A stretch of DNA of 64,000 nt from Pseudomonadota bacterium (GTDB taxonomy: Bacteria; Pseudomonadota; Gammaproteobacteria; Burkholderiales; JAJZQI01), in the NCBI GenBank assembly GCA_021851875.1, contig JAJZQI010000012.1, positions 24,082 through 88,081 on the forward strand, written 5' to 3'. The position numbers and the translations under genes were made by a program. Under the pieces are notes generated by a model that saw only the letters and a list, made by a program, of their open reading frames with translations, made no database searches and had not been told where the DNA came from. Of the stretch, positions 34,924 through 46,553 are shown piece after piece (position 1 is the stretch's first letter; each line of letters opens with the position of its first letter).

Positions 34924-36885
34924 TTATTGTTTCGATGCCTCGCTATGCCAGGCCGGTAGATCAAAGTAAAACCGCGTGGCGACGTGCGGTGTCGATTCAA
35001 ATTCGATGTGGCCGTCCATGCGGGCGAGCAACTCCTTGGTGATTGCCAGTCCCAGTCCGGTACCGCCGATTTTGCGGGTGTTGGACGAGTCCGCCTGGGA
35101 GAATTTCTCGAACATGCGCGAGTAAAATTCGGCCGGAATGCCCGGACCATGGTCGATGACGGATGTGGTCACCCTGTCGCCCTGTTGATTAAAGCCGATG
35201 GTGACCAAGCCGTTGTCCGGCGAATATTTGATGGCGTTGGAGAGCAGGTTGGACATGACTTGCAAAAAGCGCTGCTTGTCCACCCGCACGAGCAGATCGG
35301 TCGGGCACGGCTCGCAGTGCAGTTGTACGTTACGGTTGCTGCCGTAGGCGCGGTTGGAGGCGATGGCCTGTTCGACGAGCTCGTGCAGGGGGTAGAGCTG
35401 AAAATCGAAATGCATTTTGCCGGCCGACAATTTTTCCATGTCCAGCAGGTCGTTGATCAGAAAGGCCAGGCGCTGACTGTTGTTGTAGGCCAGCGAAATC
35501 AGTTCGGTGACCGGCTGCGGCAGCACCCCGAGGGCGCTGCCATGCAACAGCCCGAGCGCGCCGGAAATGGCGGTGATGGGCGTACGCAACTCATGGCTGA
35601 CGATCGAGACGAACTGGTTTTTCATCCGCTCGGCCTCTTTGCGCTCGGTGATGTCTTCGGAAATGCCCAATAAGTATTGCGGTCTGCCCTTGCGGTCCCG
35701 CAAGGGCAGCTTGCGCGTGTGCAGGAAGCGCGTGCCATGCGGCGTTTCGATCGGTTCCTCGGCAATGTCGACGATACCGGCTTGCGTCAGCACCCGCCGG
35801 TCGTTGGCGGTAAAAAAATCGGCCTGCTCAGGCGGGAAAAAGTCATAATCGTTGTGACCGATCAACTGGTCGCGATCGAGACCAAGCAGAACTTCTCCCG
35901 CACGGTTGAAGAATTCAAAACGCAAATTGTCCGCCCGTTTGAGGAAAATCATGTTGGGCACGTTTTCCAGAATGCTGTCGAGAAACTGGGTTGTTTCCCG
36001 CAGTTTTTCCTCTGCCTGTTTACGCGCGGAAATGTCCGTTTCGATCGCCATGTAGCCCTGCAGCTTGCCGGATGCGTCGCGTAATGGGTCGCAGCTGATC
36101 TGCACCCAATACGGTTGACCGTCTTTGCGATAGTTGATCAGTTCGGCACTGAACGATTCCTTGCGCGACAATTGCTGCCGGATATACTGGATAGTCTCCG
36201 GGTCGCTTTGCATGCCCTGCAATAAATCCCCCGGCTTGCGGTGGATCACCTCATTCAGGCTGTAGCCCGTGATGCGGGTAAAGCCTTCGTTGATCCAATC
36301 AATTTTGCCTTCCGTGTCGGTGATGATGACGCCATTGGTGGTCTGGCTCGCCACCCGTGAGAGGCGCGCCAGCTGCAGCTGGGCGTCGATGGTCAGATGC
36401 AGGTTGAGTTGCGCCTCGACACAATCGGCCAGATCGCGCAGGGACTGTTTCTCCTCCTGATTCAGCGTGCGGGGGCGGCTATCGATGATGCAGAGCGTAC
36501 CGATGGTGTATCCGTCCGGCGTACTGAGCGGAGCGCCGGCGTAGAAACGGATGTACGGCGCGCCGGTGACCAGCGGGTTGTCGGCAAAGCGATAGTCGAG
36601 CCGGGCATCGTTGACTTCAAAGGTGTCCGTCCCCAGGATCGCGTGGCCGCAAAATGAAATATCTCGTCCCGTTTCGCATGCCTCCAGCCCCTGCTTCGAT
36701 TTGAACCATTGCCGGTCGGCATCGATCAGTGAAACCAGGGCGGTTTCAACCCCGAACAGGTGTTTGGCCAGTCGCGTGATGCGGTCAAAACGCTCTTCCG
36801 GCGCGGTATCCAGCAGTTCTTGCTCGCGCAGTGCCTGAAGCCGTTTGATTTCATTTTCCGGGAACGGCGGTGCTTGCATGCTCAA
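34924..36885 (-). CDS. GAF-PAS-PAS sensor histidine kinase
   Basis: DISFCGHAILG (GAF), PAS motifs, [33 protein letters not shown]. Confidence 0.93.
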   Translation of the reverse strand: MSMQAPPFPENEIKRLQALREQELLDTAPEERFDRITRLAKHLFGVETALVSLIDADRQWFKSKQGLEACETGRDISFCGHAILGTDTFEVNDARLDYRFADNPLVTGAPYIRFYAGAPLSTPDGYTIGTLCIIDSRPRTLNQEEKQSLRDLADCVEAQLNLHLTIDAQLQLARLSRVASQTTNGVIITDTEGKIDWINEGFTRITGYSLNEVIHRKPGDLLQGMQSDPETIQYIRQQLSRKESFSAELINYRKDGQPYWVQISCDPLRDASGKLQGYMAIETDISARKQAEEKLRETTQFLDSILENVPNMIFLKRADNLRFEFFNRAGEVLLGLDRDQLIGHNDYDFFPPEQADFFTANDRRVLTQAGIVDIAEEPIETPHGTRFLHTRKLPLRDRKGRPQYLLGISEDITERKEAERMKNQFVSIVSHELRTPITAISGALGLLHGSALGVLPQPVTELISLAYNNSQRLAFLINDLLDMEKLSAGKMHFDFQLYPLHELVEQAIASNRAYGSNRNVQLHCEPCPTDLLVRVDKQRFLQVMSNLLSNAIKYSPDNGLVTIGFNQQGDRVTTSVIDHGPGIPAEFYSRMFEKFSQADSSNTRKIGGTGLGLAITKELLARMDGHIEFESTPHVATRFYFDLPAWHSEASKQ

Positions 36886-36999
36886 TACATTCCTGTCTGT
36901 CTGGGGCCGGCCATTGCAGTGTTATTGTATGCGGGGCGCTACCCAATCGAGTTTAGACGGCTTTACCGGCGCTGCCAATATCAAATCCCGCACGGTTTT

Positions 37000-37715
37000 T
37001 CACTTGTCGCCCAACAGCCCCTGACTGGCGGCGGCCGGCCTGACGTCGGGGTAATACACCCGCGCATAGCTGCGTGCCAGGTTGCTGGTCCACGGCAGGC
37101 CGTCAGACTGGCCGATCTTTTGCCAGTGTTGCATGAGGGTGTGGTCGTATTCCGCGATACCCCCTGCCAGCCGACTGGCATCGTAGCGCTCATCATGGCG
37201 GAAAGTGTATTCGGGCAGGCGCGGTTTTTGCGCGGCGGCTTGATCGATATGGCCGACGCACAATCCCACCAGCGGGAAGGTTTTATCCGGCAGTTGCAGC
37301 AGCTCGATCATGGCCTGCGGGTTGCGGCGAATGCCGCCGATCGGCACCACGTCGAGGCCCAGCGAACGGGCTGCCGTCATCATGTGGCCCAGGGCAATGC
37401 CGCAATCGACGCCGCCCATCAGCAGGCCTTCCACACTTTCGTGAATCAGCTGCTGCCGGCCGGCCATGCCGATAGCCAGTGCGGTCTTGTGGAAATCCAT
37501 GATGACCGCCAAAAACACCGGAGCACGTGCAATCCATGCCTGATCACCGGCGAGTTCGGCAATGCGTGCACGGCGGGCGGCGTCCTGCACGACTACGACG
37601 GACACCTGCTGGCCATTCATGGAGGTGGGGCTGCGATATCCGCTGCGTCGACGGGCTGGTCGGTGAAGCTGCGGTCACTTTTGTGTTGCAGCAACAGGTC
37701 CACTACCGCATTCAT
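37000..37715 (-). pseudogene. NADPH-dependent nitroreductase, disrupted near the N-terminus
   Basis: ATG at 37715 gives MNAVVDLLLQHKSDRSFTDQPVDAADIAAPPP*; remainder (SPTSMNGQQVSVVVVQD...) lies in another frame. Confidence 0.7.
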
Positions 37716-37992
37716 GCTTTTCTCCGGAATGTTTCAATTTTGCACAAGGCAGGATTATCAAGCGTACATCCATCGCCTTCAAGTCCTTGTACGGGTTCCG
37801 CATTAAAGAGGCGTATGAGAAAAACGGTGTGAAAGTTTATCGGCAAAATGTGATCGGGTGTACTAGACTTTAGCCATGAAGGCAAGATGGTAAGGATTGT
37901 ATCTTCCTGCTAGAATTTTTTATTGTTTTGATTATCAAAATAATATCTTCCGATAATCTGCTGTTGGAGTGGTCTGGCAATAGGATTCAGGT

Positions 37993-39105
37993 ATGGCCGG
38001 AGATTTGGCAAAAACAATTCTGATCGTCGATGATTCCCCCGAAAATCTGGCAGTTCTGAGTGAATTGCTGCAACCGGCGTATCAGGTCAGGGCGGCGACT
38101 TCCGGCAGGAAAGCCTTGCGGATTGCCGCGACCGTGCCGCGCCCCGACCTGATTTTGCTGGATGTCATGATGCCGGAACTGGACGGTTACCAGGTGTTCG
38201 ACCAGTTGCGTGCAAATCCGGCTACGCAAGACATCCCGGTGATATTCGTGACGGCCATGGACAGTGTGGAAGCGGAAATGCGGGGATTGGATGCGGGCGC
38301 CGTCGATTACATCACCAAGCCGATTGTCCCGCCCGTGGTGTTGGCCAGGGTGCATACTCAGCTTACGCTGAAACAGGCGCGCGACTGGCTGCATGATCAA
38401 AACAGTTTGCTCGAGGCCGAGGTGTCGCGCCGCATGGCCGAGAATGAGCTGATCCAGGAGGTCAGCATACGCGCGCTGGCGCGTCTGGCCGAGATTCGCG
38501 ATCCGGAAACCGGCAATCATATTCTGCGGACGCAGGGCTATGTCAAACAGCTGGCCGTCGGATTAAGGCTGCATCCGCGTTTCAGCAGCACCCTGAGCGA
38601 ACGCTATATTACCTTGCTTACGCGATCTGCGCCGTTGCACGACATCGGCAAGGTCGGCATACCCGATGCCATTTTACGCAAGCCCGGGCCATTGACCCCG
38701 CAGGAATGGGAAATCATGAAAACCCACGCGCAACTGGGCAGCGAGGCGATCGAACTGGCCGAGCGCGACACCGAGAAACACGTCGAATTTCTTGTTTTGG
38801 CAAAGGAAATTGCGCATTGGCATCATGAAAAATGGGACGGTTCGGGCTATCCGGACGGTTTGGCCGGCGATGCCATTCCCGTTTCGGCGCGTATCATGGC
38901 GCTGGCTGATGTATTCGATGCGCTGATCTCCGCGCGGGCATACAAGAGCCCCATGGCCTTTGAGACGGCGCGCAATTTGATTGCCGAATCCCGCGGCGTC
39001 CATTTTGATCCGGATATGGTGGACAACTTCCTGGCCCATTTCGAAGCGTTCTGCGATATCGCCAGGCGTTATCAGGACACACCGGAGGAGCTGGCCAGTG
39101 AGTGA
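37993..39105 (+). CDS. Response regulator with HD-GYP domain (c-di-GMP phosphodiesterase)
   Basis: LLDVMMPELDGYQV receiver; LHDIGKVGIPDAILRKPGPL; HHEKWDGSGYPDGL. Confidence 0.94.
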   Translation: MAGDLAKTILIVDDSPENLAVLSELLQPAYQVRAATSGRKALRIAATVPRPDLILLDVMMPELDGYQVFDQLRANPATQDIPVIFVTAMDSVEAEMRGLDAGAVDYITKPIVPPVVLARVHTQLTLKQARDWLHDQNSLLEAEVSRRMAENELIQEVSIRALARLAEIRDPETGNHILRTQGYVKQLAVGLRLHPRFSSTLSERYITLLTRSAPLHDIGKVGIPDAILRKPGPLTPQEWEIMKTHAQLGSEAIELAERDTEKHVEFLVLAKEIAHWHHEKWDGSGYPDGLAGDAIPVSARIMALADVFDALISARAYKSPMAFETARNLIAESRGVHFDPDMVDNFLAHFEAFCDIARRYQDTPEELASE

Positions 39106-40033
39106 AGCCGCGCGGATCTTGCTGGCTGAGGATGAAGCCATTCTGGCGCGCATCATCCGGGATCTGCTGCAGGCGGAAGGGCATGAGGTGGTCACCTGCG
39201 GCGACGGAATAACGGCCTGGGAATGCCTGAGAGACGCGCAGTCGCCCTTTGATGCGGTGCTGCTCGACTGCGTGCTGCCTGAACTGAGCGGCATGGAGGT
39301 GTTGCGGCGCATTAAAAGCGCGCCGGCGTTCACCCATCTGCCGGTCATTATGGAAACGGCATTGAATGATACCGGGAATATCCGCAAGGGCTTGAGGGCG
39401 GGGGCGTATTACTACCTGACCAAGCCGTTCGAGCCGGACGTGTTGCTTGCGATCGTCAATGCCGCTTTGCAGCAGGGCAGAGAACGGCGCGACATGCTGG
39501 AAAGTGTGCGGCGGGTGGAAAAACCGCTGACTTTGCTGCAGACGGGGCAGTTTCACTATCGCGATCTCGACGAGGCGCATCTGTTGGCCAATTATCTTGC
39601 CCATGCCTGCCCGGAGCCGGAAAGGGTGATACAGGGCATGCAGGAACTGCTTGTCAACGCGGTTGAGCACGGCAATCTGGCAATCAGCTACCAGGAAAAA
39701 GGCGAGTTGCTGCGCCGTGGCAGTTGGGGCCAGGAGATTCTGCGCCGTCTTGCTTTGCCCGAGTTCAGCGAGCGCAAGGTAACCGTCATATTCGACCGTA
39801 CGCCCACCCGCCTGCAGCTTACCATCCGTGATCAGGGAGACGGTTTCGCTTGGGAGCCGTACCTCGATTTTTCCGCCGAGCGGGCATTCGATCTGCATGG
39901 CCGAGGAATTGCCCTGGCCGGTAAACTCAGCTTCGACCGGCTGGAATTTCAGGGGAATGGCAACACCGTTGTCGCCAGCGTTCATCTCGCGTCGTTCCCC
40001 CAGCTGAACAATCCAGCACAGGAAAGCGACTGA
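39098..40033 (+). CDS. Receiver domain fused to RsbW-like HATPase
   Basis: ILLAEDEAILARI receiver; MQELLVNAVEHGNL N-box; GTG start overlapping upstream stop. Confidence 0.87.
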   Translation: MSEAARILLAEDEAILARIIRDLLQAEGHEVVTCGDGITAWECLRDAQSPFDAVLLDCVLPELSGMEVLRRIKSAPAFTHLPVIMETALNDTGNIRKGLRAGAYYYLTKPFEPDVLLAIVNAALQQGRERRDMLESVRRVEKPLTLLQTGQFHYRDLDEAHLLANYLAHACPEPERVIQGMQELLVNAVEHGNLAISYQEKGELLRRGSWGQEILRRLALPEFSERKVTVIFDRTPTRLQLTIRDQGDGFAWEPYLDFSAERAFDLHGRGIALAGKLSFDRLEFQGNGNTVVASVHLASFPQLNNPAQESD

Positions 40034-42636
40034 TGCCGGCGCCTGTGTTCCGTGATTTGCGTAAATTCCTCTTCAGCCGGGCGCTCGTGCTGCGCATCGT
40101 GTTGGCCTATACCGTGTTTGCCGCGCTTTGGGTGGTCTTGTCGGGCAAGGCGGCGGAGCTGGTACTGGGCGATGCAGCCTGGTCCTTGCCGGCGAACACC
40201 CTCACGGGGGGGCTGTTTGTGCTGTTCACTTCAGTCTTGCTCTATGCAGTACTCATGCGTGTGCGTCGCTATACGTCCAATGCTGCCCAGGTCGACTCCA
40301 GGCAGGGCGGTAGCAGGCCGGTGCTGCCGTTGCCGCTGCTGCTGCTCTGGTGCGGCATTATCGTCGCCGCCGGCGGCGGGATTCGACACAGCTATATGTA
40401 TTCACGGCATGAGGAAATGCAGCGTCTTGACGCCATCGCCGTGATGAAATCACATCAAATTGCCGATTGGCTGAGGGAACGGCGGGGGGATGCCGACCTG
40501 CTGCTCGGAACGCCCTATCTGGTAAGCACCTATCTGCGTTGGCAAAACAACGGCGATCAGGCCAGCCGCAGCCAGCTCCTCGGGCGCTTGGAGCGGCTGC
40601 GCCGGATACGCGGATATGAGAGTTTCTCGCTGGTGAATCCGCAGCTGCAAAATGTCGCCGGCAGCGCTTTGGCTCCCGCGCTATTGGCGGATGCGGCGCA
40701 GGCAGGAGTCCGCCGTGCCATCGCCGAGCGGCGCGTGCAGCAGATCGGTCCCTATCAGGATGCGGCCGGACGAGTGCTGCTGGATTATGCCATTCCCTTG
40801 TTCGACGGCGCGAACCCGGCCGTTGTCGTGCTCCTGCATATTAATACGCAGGACTGGCTGCAACGGATATTGCATAACTGGCCGCAGCCAAGCAGGACAG
40901 CCGAGGCAGACCTTTTCCGACGGCAGGGCGATGATTTTGTGTTCCTGTCGGCGTTGCGCTTTTTGCCGGACCGGACATTGAGGGTGCGTTTACCCGTCAA
41001 GGGCGACAATGTGCTGGCGGACTGGGCCGCCCGGCCGCAATCGGGTTCACTCGTTTTTCTGGCAGGGACGGATTACCGTCGCGTTCCTGTGGTCGGGATG
41101 ATTCGCCCGGTGGATGGCACCGATTGGTATTTGCTGGTCAAGCAGGACAATGATGAAGTCTTCGCCGCGGCAGCCCATGACGCGATTTGGATCGGCCTGA
41201 CCGGCTTGCTGAGTATTTTTACGGTTGGTGCGTTGTTTTATCTGCTGCGCCAGCGGCAGCAGCTCGATATGGCGGCGCGTATCAGCGAGGAGCAGGAGGC
41301 GCGTCTGCAGGCATTGCAGCTCTTGTCGGCCATCGCCGAAAGTTCGACCGATGCGATTTTTGCGGAAGACCTCGAGGGGCGTTGCATTCTGATCAATCAG
41401 GCTGCCGGCCGCTACATCGGCAAGCCCGAAGCCGAAGTGCTCGGCACCGACGTCAAGCGCTTTTTTGCCGGCGAACAGGCCGATCATCTTGCGGCGGAGA
41501 GCCGGCGAGTCATTGCGGAAGGCAAAATAGAGACGGCCGAGGACGAACTGGACACGGCCGTCGGCCGGCGTACCTTCCTGAGCACACGCGGTCCTTTGCG
41601 TGGCAGCAACGGCAGGCTGATCGGTGTATTCGGCATTGCCCGCGATATTACCGAGCGCAAGCAGACGGAACTGGCCATCCAGCAAAGCGAGCGGCGCTTT
41701 CATGATATAGCCAATGCATCGGCAGACTGGATTTGGGAGGCGGATGCCGGCGGGCGTTTCACTTTTGCCTCAGACAGCGTGACGGAACTGCTGGGTTATA
41801 CCCCGGCGGAAATCGTCGGCCGTACGCCGTTCGAGCTGATGCCGGAAGAAGAGGGAAGGCGCGTGGCAGCAAAGTTTGCCGCCTATGTCGCACGCCGTGA
41901 GCCTTTTCATGACCTGGAAAACATCAACCGGCACAAGGATGGCAGCCTGCGTTACATTCTCACCAATGGCGTGCCCATTCTGGCCGAAAACGGCGCATTG
42001 CTGGGTTACCGCGGGCTGGACCGCGATGTGACGGCAATGAAAAAGAGCGAGCAGACCTTGCGCGAGAGCGAGGCGCGTTTTCGCACCCTGTTCGACAACG
42101 CAGCGGTTGCGATCAGGATTCACGACCCGGCCGACGGCCAGGTGTTGGCTGCCAACCGCCGGGCTATCGAGGATTGCGGCTGTCGGACGCTGGAGGAAAT
42201 GGCATCGCTGGAGCCGTGGCTTGACTTCCCATACAGTGCCGCGGAATTTGCCGCTTTCGTGCGCTTGGCGGCGGCAGATAAACCGCAGCGGTTCGAGTGG
42301 AAAAGCCGTAATCTGGCCGGCAAGACATACTGGCAGGAAGTGCTGTTGAACAGGATCGAGATCAATGGGGCGGATCGTGTGCTGTCCTCCTCCATTGACA
42401 TTACCCGACGCAAGGCGGCGGTCGATGCGCTGCATCATCAGGCGGAAGAACTGCGTCAGCGCAATGAAGAGCTGGAACGATTCAACCGGGCATCGGTCGG
42501 GCGTGAGATGGACATGATTACGCTCAAGCGGCTGGTCAACGCACTGTCCATTGAGCTGGGTCGTGAACCGCCGTTCTCGCTCGACTTTCTCGATGCCGCG
42601 CCGGGCAAAATGCCAAAACGGCAAAATGAAACCTGA
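40033..42636 (+). CDS. Membrane PAS-domain sensor lacking a recognisable kinase domain
   Basis: TM segments, periplasmic domain, three PAS domains; ends after NEELERFNRASVGREMDMITLKRLVNAL. Confidence 0.82.
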   Translation: MPAPVFRDLRKFLFSRALVLRIVLAYTVFAALWVVLSGKAAELVLGDAAWSLPANTLTGGLFVLFTSVLLYAVLMRVRRYTSNAAQVDSRQGGSRPVLPLPLLLLWCGIIVAAGGGIRHSYMYSRHEEMQRLDAIAVMKSHQIADWLRERRGDADLLLGTPYLVSTYLRWQNNGDQASRSQLLGRLERLRRIRGYESFSLVNPQLQNVAGSALAPALLADAAQAGVRRAIAERRVQQIGPYQDAAGRVLLDYAIPLFDGANPAVVVLLHINTQDWLQRILHNWPQPSRTAEADLFRRQGDDFVFLSALRFLPDRTLRVRLPVKGDNVLADWAARPQSGSLVFLAGTDYRRVPVVGMIRPVDGTDWYLLVKQDNDEVFAAAAHDAIWIGLTGLLSIFTVGALFYLLRQRQQLDMAARISEEQEARLQALQLLSAIAESSTDAIFAEDLEGRCILINQAAGRYIGKPEAEVLGTDVKRFFAGEQADHLAAESRRVIAEGKIETAEDELDTAVGRRTFLSTRGPLRGSNGRLIGVFGIARDITERKQTELAIQQSERRFHDIANASADWIWEADAGGRFTFASDSVTELLGYTPAEIVGRTPFELMPEEEGRRVAAKFAAYVARREPFHDLENINRHKDGSLRYILTNGVPILAENGALLGYRGLDRDVTAMKKSEQTLRESEARFRTLFDNAAVAIRIHDPADGQVLAANRRAIEDCGCRTLEEMASLEPWLDFPYSAAEFAAFVRLAAADKPQRFEWKSRNLAGKTYWQEVLLNRIEINGADRVLSSSIDITRRKAAVDALHHQAEELRQRNEELERFNRASVGREMDMITLKRLVNALSIELGREPPFSLDFLDAAPGKMPKRQNET

Positions 42637-42678
42637 TCCGCATGCGGCAGGTCGATACAACACTTAACTGGAACAGAT

Positions 42679-45600
42679 ATGACCGAGGGGGCTGACGGCA
42701 AAATACTCGATATCCTGGTTGTCGAGGACAATTCCGCCGATTTCCTTTTGCTGCAAAGGCACCTGGAGCGCGAGGGATTGCTGGTCCATTGTCAGCGAGT
42801 CGAAACCAATACTGAGTTGGACAAGGCGCTGTCGAGTGAATGGGATGTCGTTCTGTCGGACTATAATGTGCCGGGCATGGACGCCTATGACATTCTCAGG
42901 CGCGTTCGCCTGCATTATCCGGATCTGCCGGTCATCCTGGTTTCCGGCAGTGTCGGCGAGGAAACCGCCGTCGAGTTGTTGCATCAGGGGCTGGATGATT
43001 TTGTGCTGAAAGGCAATCTTGGCCGGCTGGTGCCCGGCATTCGCCGCGCCTTGACGCAGCAGGAGGCCTTGCGCGGCCAGCAAAAGGCGGAACAGGCGCT
43101 GGTGGAAAACCGGCAGGCTGCCTTCGAAGCGCAGCGACAAGCGCAACTGGCGGCGCTCAACCTGATGGAAGACGCGATAGCTGCGCGTGAGCGCGCTGAG
43201 GCCGCCCATGCCTCCTTGCTCGAGTCGGAAGCCAAGTACCGTTTGTTGGCGGAAAACTCTGCCGACTGGATTTTTTGGCTCTGGCCGGACGGCAGCTTCA
43301 AATATGTCTCGCCCGCTTGCGAACGGATTTCCGGCTGCAGTCCCGACGAGTTCCTGGCCGATGCGGATTTGATGTCCCGGCTGATTCACCCGGCCGATCG
43401 CGCGTTCTACTTGCAGCACGTCAATGAAAACGAGCATGCCGACGAGACAGAGCTTGAATTCCGCTTGCAACGGAAGGATGGCTCCCTGTGCTGGATCGGC
43501 CATCATTGTCAGCCGATTTTTAATGAGCAGGGCGAGTTCATCGGGCGTCAGGGGGCCAATCGGGATATTACCGAGCGCCGGCAGGCGGAAGAACAGCTGC
43601 GCAAGCTGGCGCAGGCGGTGGAGCAGAGTCCGGAAAGCATTTTGATCACCGATCTGGACGGCCACATCGAATACGTCAACGCGGCCTTTGTGCGCAATAC
43701 CGGTTATACCCGGGAAGAAATCATCGGCCAGAAAACCAACGTGCTGCGCTCGGGTAAAACGCCGGCGGCAACCTATCAGGCGCTGTGGCACGCCATGCTG
43801 CACGGCCGGTCATGGAAGGGCGAGTTCATCAACCGGCGCAAGGACGGCAGCGAACACGTCGAATTCGCCATCATCACCACGATTTACCAGCCGGACGGCC
43901 GTCCCAGCCATTATGTGGCGGTGCAGGAGGATATTACCGAGAAAAAACAGCTGGGCCTTGAGCTGGATCAATACCGTCATCACCTGGAAGAGCTGGTGGC
44001 GACCCGCACCGCAGAGCTTGAGGCGGCGCGGACTCAGGCGGATGCCGCCAACCAGGCAAAAAGCGCTTTTCTGGCCAATATGAGCCATGAAATCCGTACC
44101 CCGATGAATGCCATCGTGGGTTTAACCCATCTGCTGCGGCTGAGCAAACTCGACCATGAGCAAAACAGCCGCCTGAGCAAAATCGACGAAGCGGCGCAGC
44201 ATTTGCTCTCTATCATCAACGACATTCTTGATCTGTCCAAAATCGAGGTCGGACGGATAGAGCTGGAGCAGGCGGATTTTTCTCTGGCCTCCATCCTCGA
44301 TCACACTCGCTCGCTCATCGCAGGCCAGGCTACAGCCAAAGGGCTGGCCATCATCATAGAGAACGAAGGGGTGCCGCAGTGGTTACGGGGGGATGCGACC
44401 CGATTGCGGCAAGCCATGCTTAACTACGCCGGCAACGCCATCAAGTTTACCGAACGCGGCACGATCTGGCTGCGCGCCCGTTTGCTGGAAGAAAACGAGG
44501 CCGACTTACGGGTACGCTTTGAAGTGCGCGATACCGGCATCGGCATCGCGGCGGAAAACCTGACAAAACTCTTCCAGCCCTTTATTCAGGCCGATGTTTC
44601 GACGACCCGGAAATACGGCGGTACCGGTTTGGGCCTGGCCATCACACGGCGCCTGGCGGGCATGATGGGAGGCGATGCGGGGGCGGAAAGCGTACCGGGG
44701 CAGGGCAGCACTTTCTGGTTTACGGCTTTGCTGCAACGCGGTCACGGGGTGGAAACGCCCGTGTCGGACAGAGGCACGGGCGATGCCGAGGGCGCCCTGC
44801 GCAACAGACATGGCGGTGCCAGGGTGCTGCTGGTGGAAGATCATCCGATTAATCGCGAGGTTGCGCTCGAATTACTGCATTCCGTCGGCTTGAATGTCGA
44901 TTTGGCGGAAAACGGCAAGGAAGCGCTGGAATGGGTGAACAGGCAGCAATACGCGCTGATTCTGATGGACGTGCAGATGCCCGAAATGGATGGTCTGGCC
45001 GCAACCCGTGAAATCCGCAAATTGCCGGAATATGCTCGGGTGCCGATTCTGGCGATGACCGCCAACGTCTTTGACGAAGATCGCCAGAGCTGCCAAGCCG
45101 CCGGGATGAACGATTTTGTCGCCAAACCGGTGATTCCGGCGGCTTTGTACGCCGTGCTGCTGCATTGGCTGGATGCCGGCGGCTTGCCCGCGGGAACCCG
45201 CCCGGAGCCGTCCGCGTCCATCCCGTCCGCACCGCTTGCATATATTGCCGTGCCCCAGCTCGAGGCCATCGCCGGACTGGATGCCAAACGCGGTCTTGCC
45301 GTTGTCAAATACGACTATGCCAAATACCGCCATCTTCTGAGCATGTTCACCGACACCCATCGGCACGACATGCAAAAAGTGCGTACCCTGATCATGGAAA
45401 ACCAGCGCAACGACGCCGCGCGCATTGCACACACCCTCAAGGGGGTGGCGGCCACACTGGGCGCCTTCCATACGGCTGAATTGGCGGCAGAACTGGATGC
45501 CGCCTTGCGCGGTAAAGCCGATAACGAAGCATGTCTGCGCCAGTCATTCGTGTGTGAACAGGCGCTGGAACAGTTGCTGCGGGCAGTCCGGCATCTTCCG

Positions 45601-45861
45601 GCGGACATGGGTAGCCAGACAGGAAGCCCGACAAACCAGGCGGTGTCGGACGACATGTTGCTGCAGTTGGAGCAGTTGCTGGCCGAAAACAACACACGTG
45701 CAACCAAGCTGGCGCACGACATCGAGCCGTTGCTACGGGAAAAGTTTGGCAGGGCGTTTGACGATTTCAGGCAGAGTATCGACGGGTTCGATTATGAAAG
45801 TGCGCTGGAGCTGTTGCGTAAAAAATTGCGACACACTGCCAGTCGGCGAAAGAAGAATTGA
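42679..45861 (+). CDS. Hybrid sensor kinase (REC-PAS-PAS-HisKA-HATPase-REC-HPt)
   Basis: [50 protein letters not shown]. Confidence 0.94.
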   Translation: MTEGADGKILDILVVEDNSADFLLLQRHLEREGLLVHCQRVETNTELDKALSSEWDVVLSDYNVPGMDAYDILRRVRLHYPDLPVILVSGSVGEETAVELLHQGLDDFVLKGNLGRLVPGIRRALTQQEALRGQQKAEQALVENRQAAFEAQRQAQLAALNLMEDAIAARERAEAAHASLLESEAKYRLLAENSADWIFWLWPDGSFKYVSPACERISGCSPDEFLADADLMSRLIHPADRAFYLQHVNENEHADETELEFRLQRKDGSLCWIGHHCQPIFNEQGEFIGRQGANRDITERRQAEEQLRKLAQAVEQSPESILITDLDGHIEYVNAAFVRNTGYTREEIIGQKTNVLRSGKTPAATYQALWHAMLHGRSWKGEFINRRKDGSEHVEFAIITTIYQPDGRPSHYVAVQEDITEKKQLGLELDQYRHHLEELVATRTAELEAARTQADAANQAKSAFLANMSHEIRTPMNAIVGLTHLLRLSKLDHEQNSRLSKIDEAAQHLLSIINDILDLSKIEVGRIELEQADFSLASILDHTRSLIAGQATAKGLAIIIENEGVPQWLRGDATRLRQAMLNYAGNAIKFTERGTIWLRARLLEENEADLRVRFEVRDTGIGIAAENLTKLFQPFIQADVSTTRKYGGTGLGLAITRRLAGMMGGDAGAESVPGQGSTFWFTALLQRGHGVETPVSDRGTGDAEGALRNRHGGARVLLVEDHPINREVALELLHSVGLNVDLAENGKEALEWVNRQQYALILMDVQMPEMDGLAATREIRKLPEYARVPILAMTANVFDEDRQSCQAAGMNDFVAKPVIPAALYAVLLHWLDAGGLPAGTRPEPSASIPSAPLAYIAVPQLEAIAGLDAKRGLAVVKYDYAKYRHLLSMFTDTHRHDMQKVRTLIMENQRNDAARIAHTLKGVAATLGAFHTAELAAELDAALRGKADNEACLRQSFVCEQALEQLLRAVRHLPADMGSQTGSPTNQAVSDDMLLQLEQLLAENNTRATKLAHDIEPLLREKFGRAFDDFRQSIDGFDYESALELLRKKLRHTASRRKKN

Positions 45862-46089
45862 ATGAAACAGCCTCCCTAGAGCGGCTGCTTCAGGTGCTGG
45901 GGTCTGGCCAGCAGCGGGCATCGTCTCGGCGCTGACGGGCGTCTTTCGGGGGGCTTACGTCAGGCGAAGCACCAAGGGAAGTCTCTTTATCCTTGCCGCC
46001 AAAGCGATATTTTAGCAGCCGCCACTTGCCCGCATTGTTTGTCCGGCTGTTAATGGATGTTGTTGGGTGGGATGGGACGGTAATTCAAA

Positions 46090-46156
46090 GAAAAAGCCCG
46101 CATAGGGCGGGCTTTGTGGATTTCGCTGGACTGTGCGAAACAAGGTGTTGGTGGGC
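46090..46156. repeat. Island direct repeat, copy A (ssrA 3'-end/terminator-like)
   Basis: GAAAAAGCCCGC...TGGATTTCGCTGGACTGTGCGAAACA...TTGGTGG matches 49362-49430. Confidence 0.9.
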
Positions 46157-46322
46157 CTGCGTCTATCGAACAAATCTCTGTATGCCTTATTAATACTTGA
46201 CCTACCTGTTTTGTTTTTTCAAGTTACCCCCAGCAAGTCGGTGCTGTCGTTTTGTCTGAATTTCGCTCGTGAAGATGTCTATCATTCAGAGCATGAAAAA
46301 CGGAATCTGAATTGGATATTCA

Positions 46323-46553
46323 ATGACTCAACAGACGAATGAGACAGCAAGGGTTTATCCGCCAATGTCGACCGAGCTCAAGATGGTACTCGCCAGGCTT
46401 TCTCCTGAGGAGCACAGGGTGATGGTCGGTACGGCAAATTTGCTTATACGAATGCGAAAGTATGGCGCGACCAATCTGGATGAGGCCATTCAAATAGCGG
46501 ATCAGATAATCAAACGGAAACACCAGGAGAAGCTGGATGAATCAAAAACCTAA
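46323..46553 (+). CDS. Small hypothetical protein (76 aa)
   Basis: Open frame overlapping the next small ORF by a likely translational coupling. Confidence 0.5.
   Translation: MTQQTNETARVYPPMSTELKMVLARLSPEEHRVMVGTANLLIRMRKYGATNLDEAIQIADQIIKRKHQEKLDESKT

Noticed and set aside
46120-46156. Second tmRNA or tRNA copy at island repeat A
   Set aside because: Only the terminator and a few 3'-terminal nucleotides are present; no T-arm or acceptor stem.
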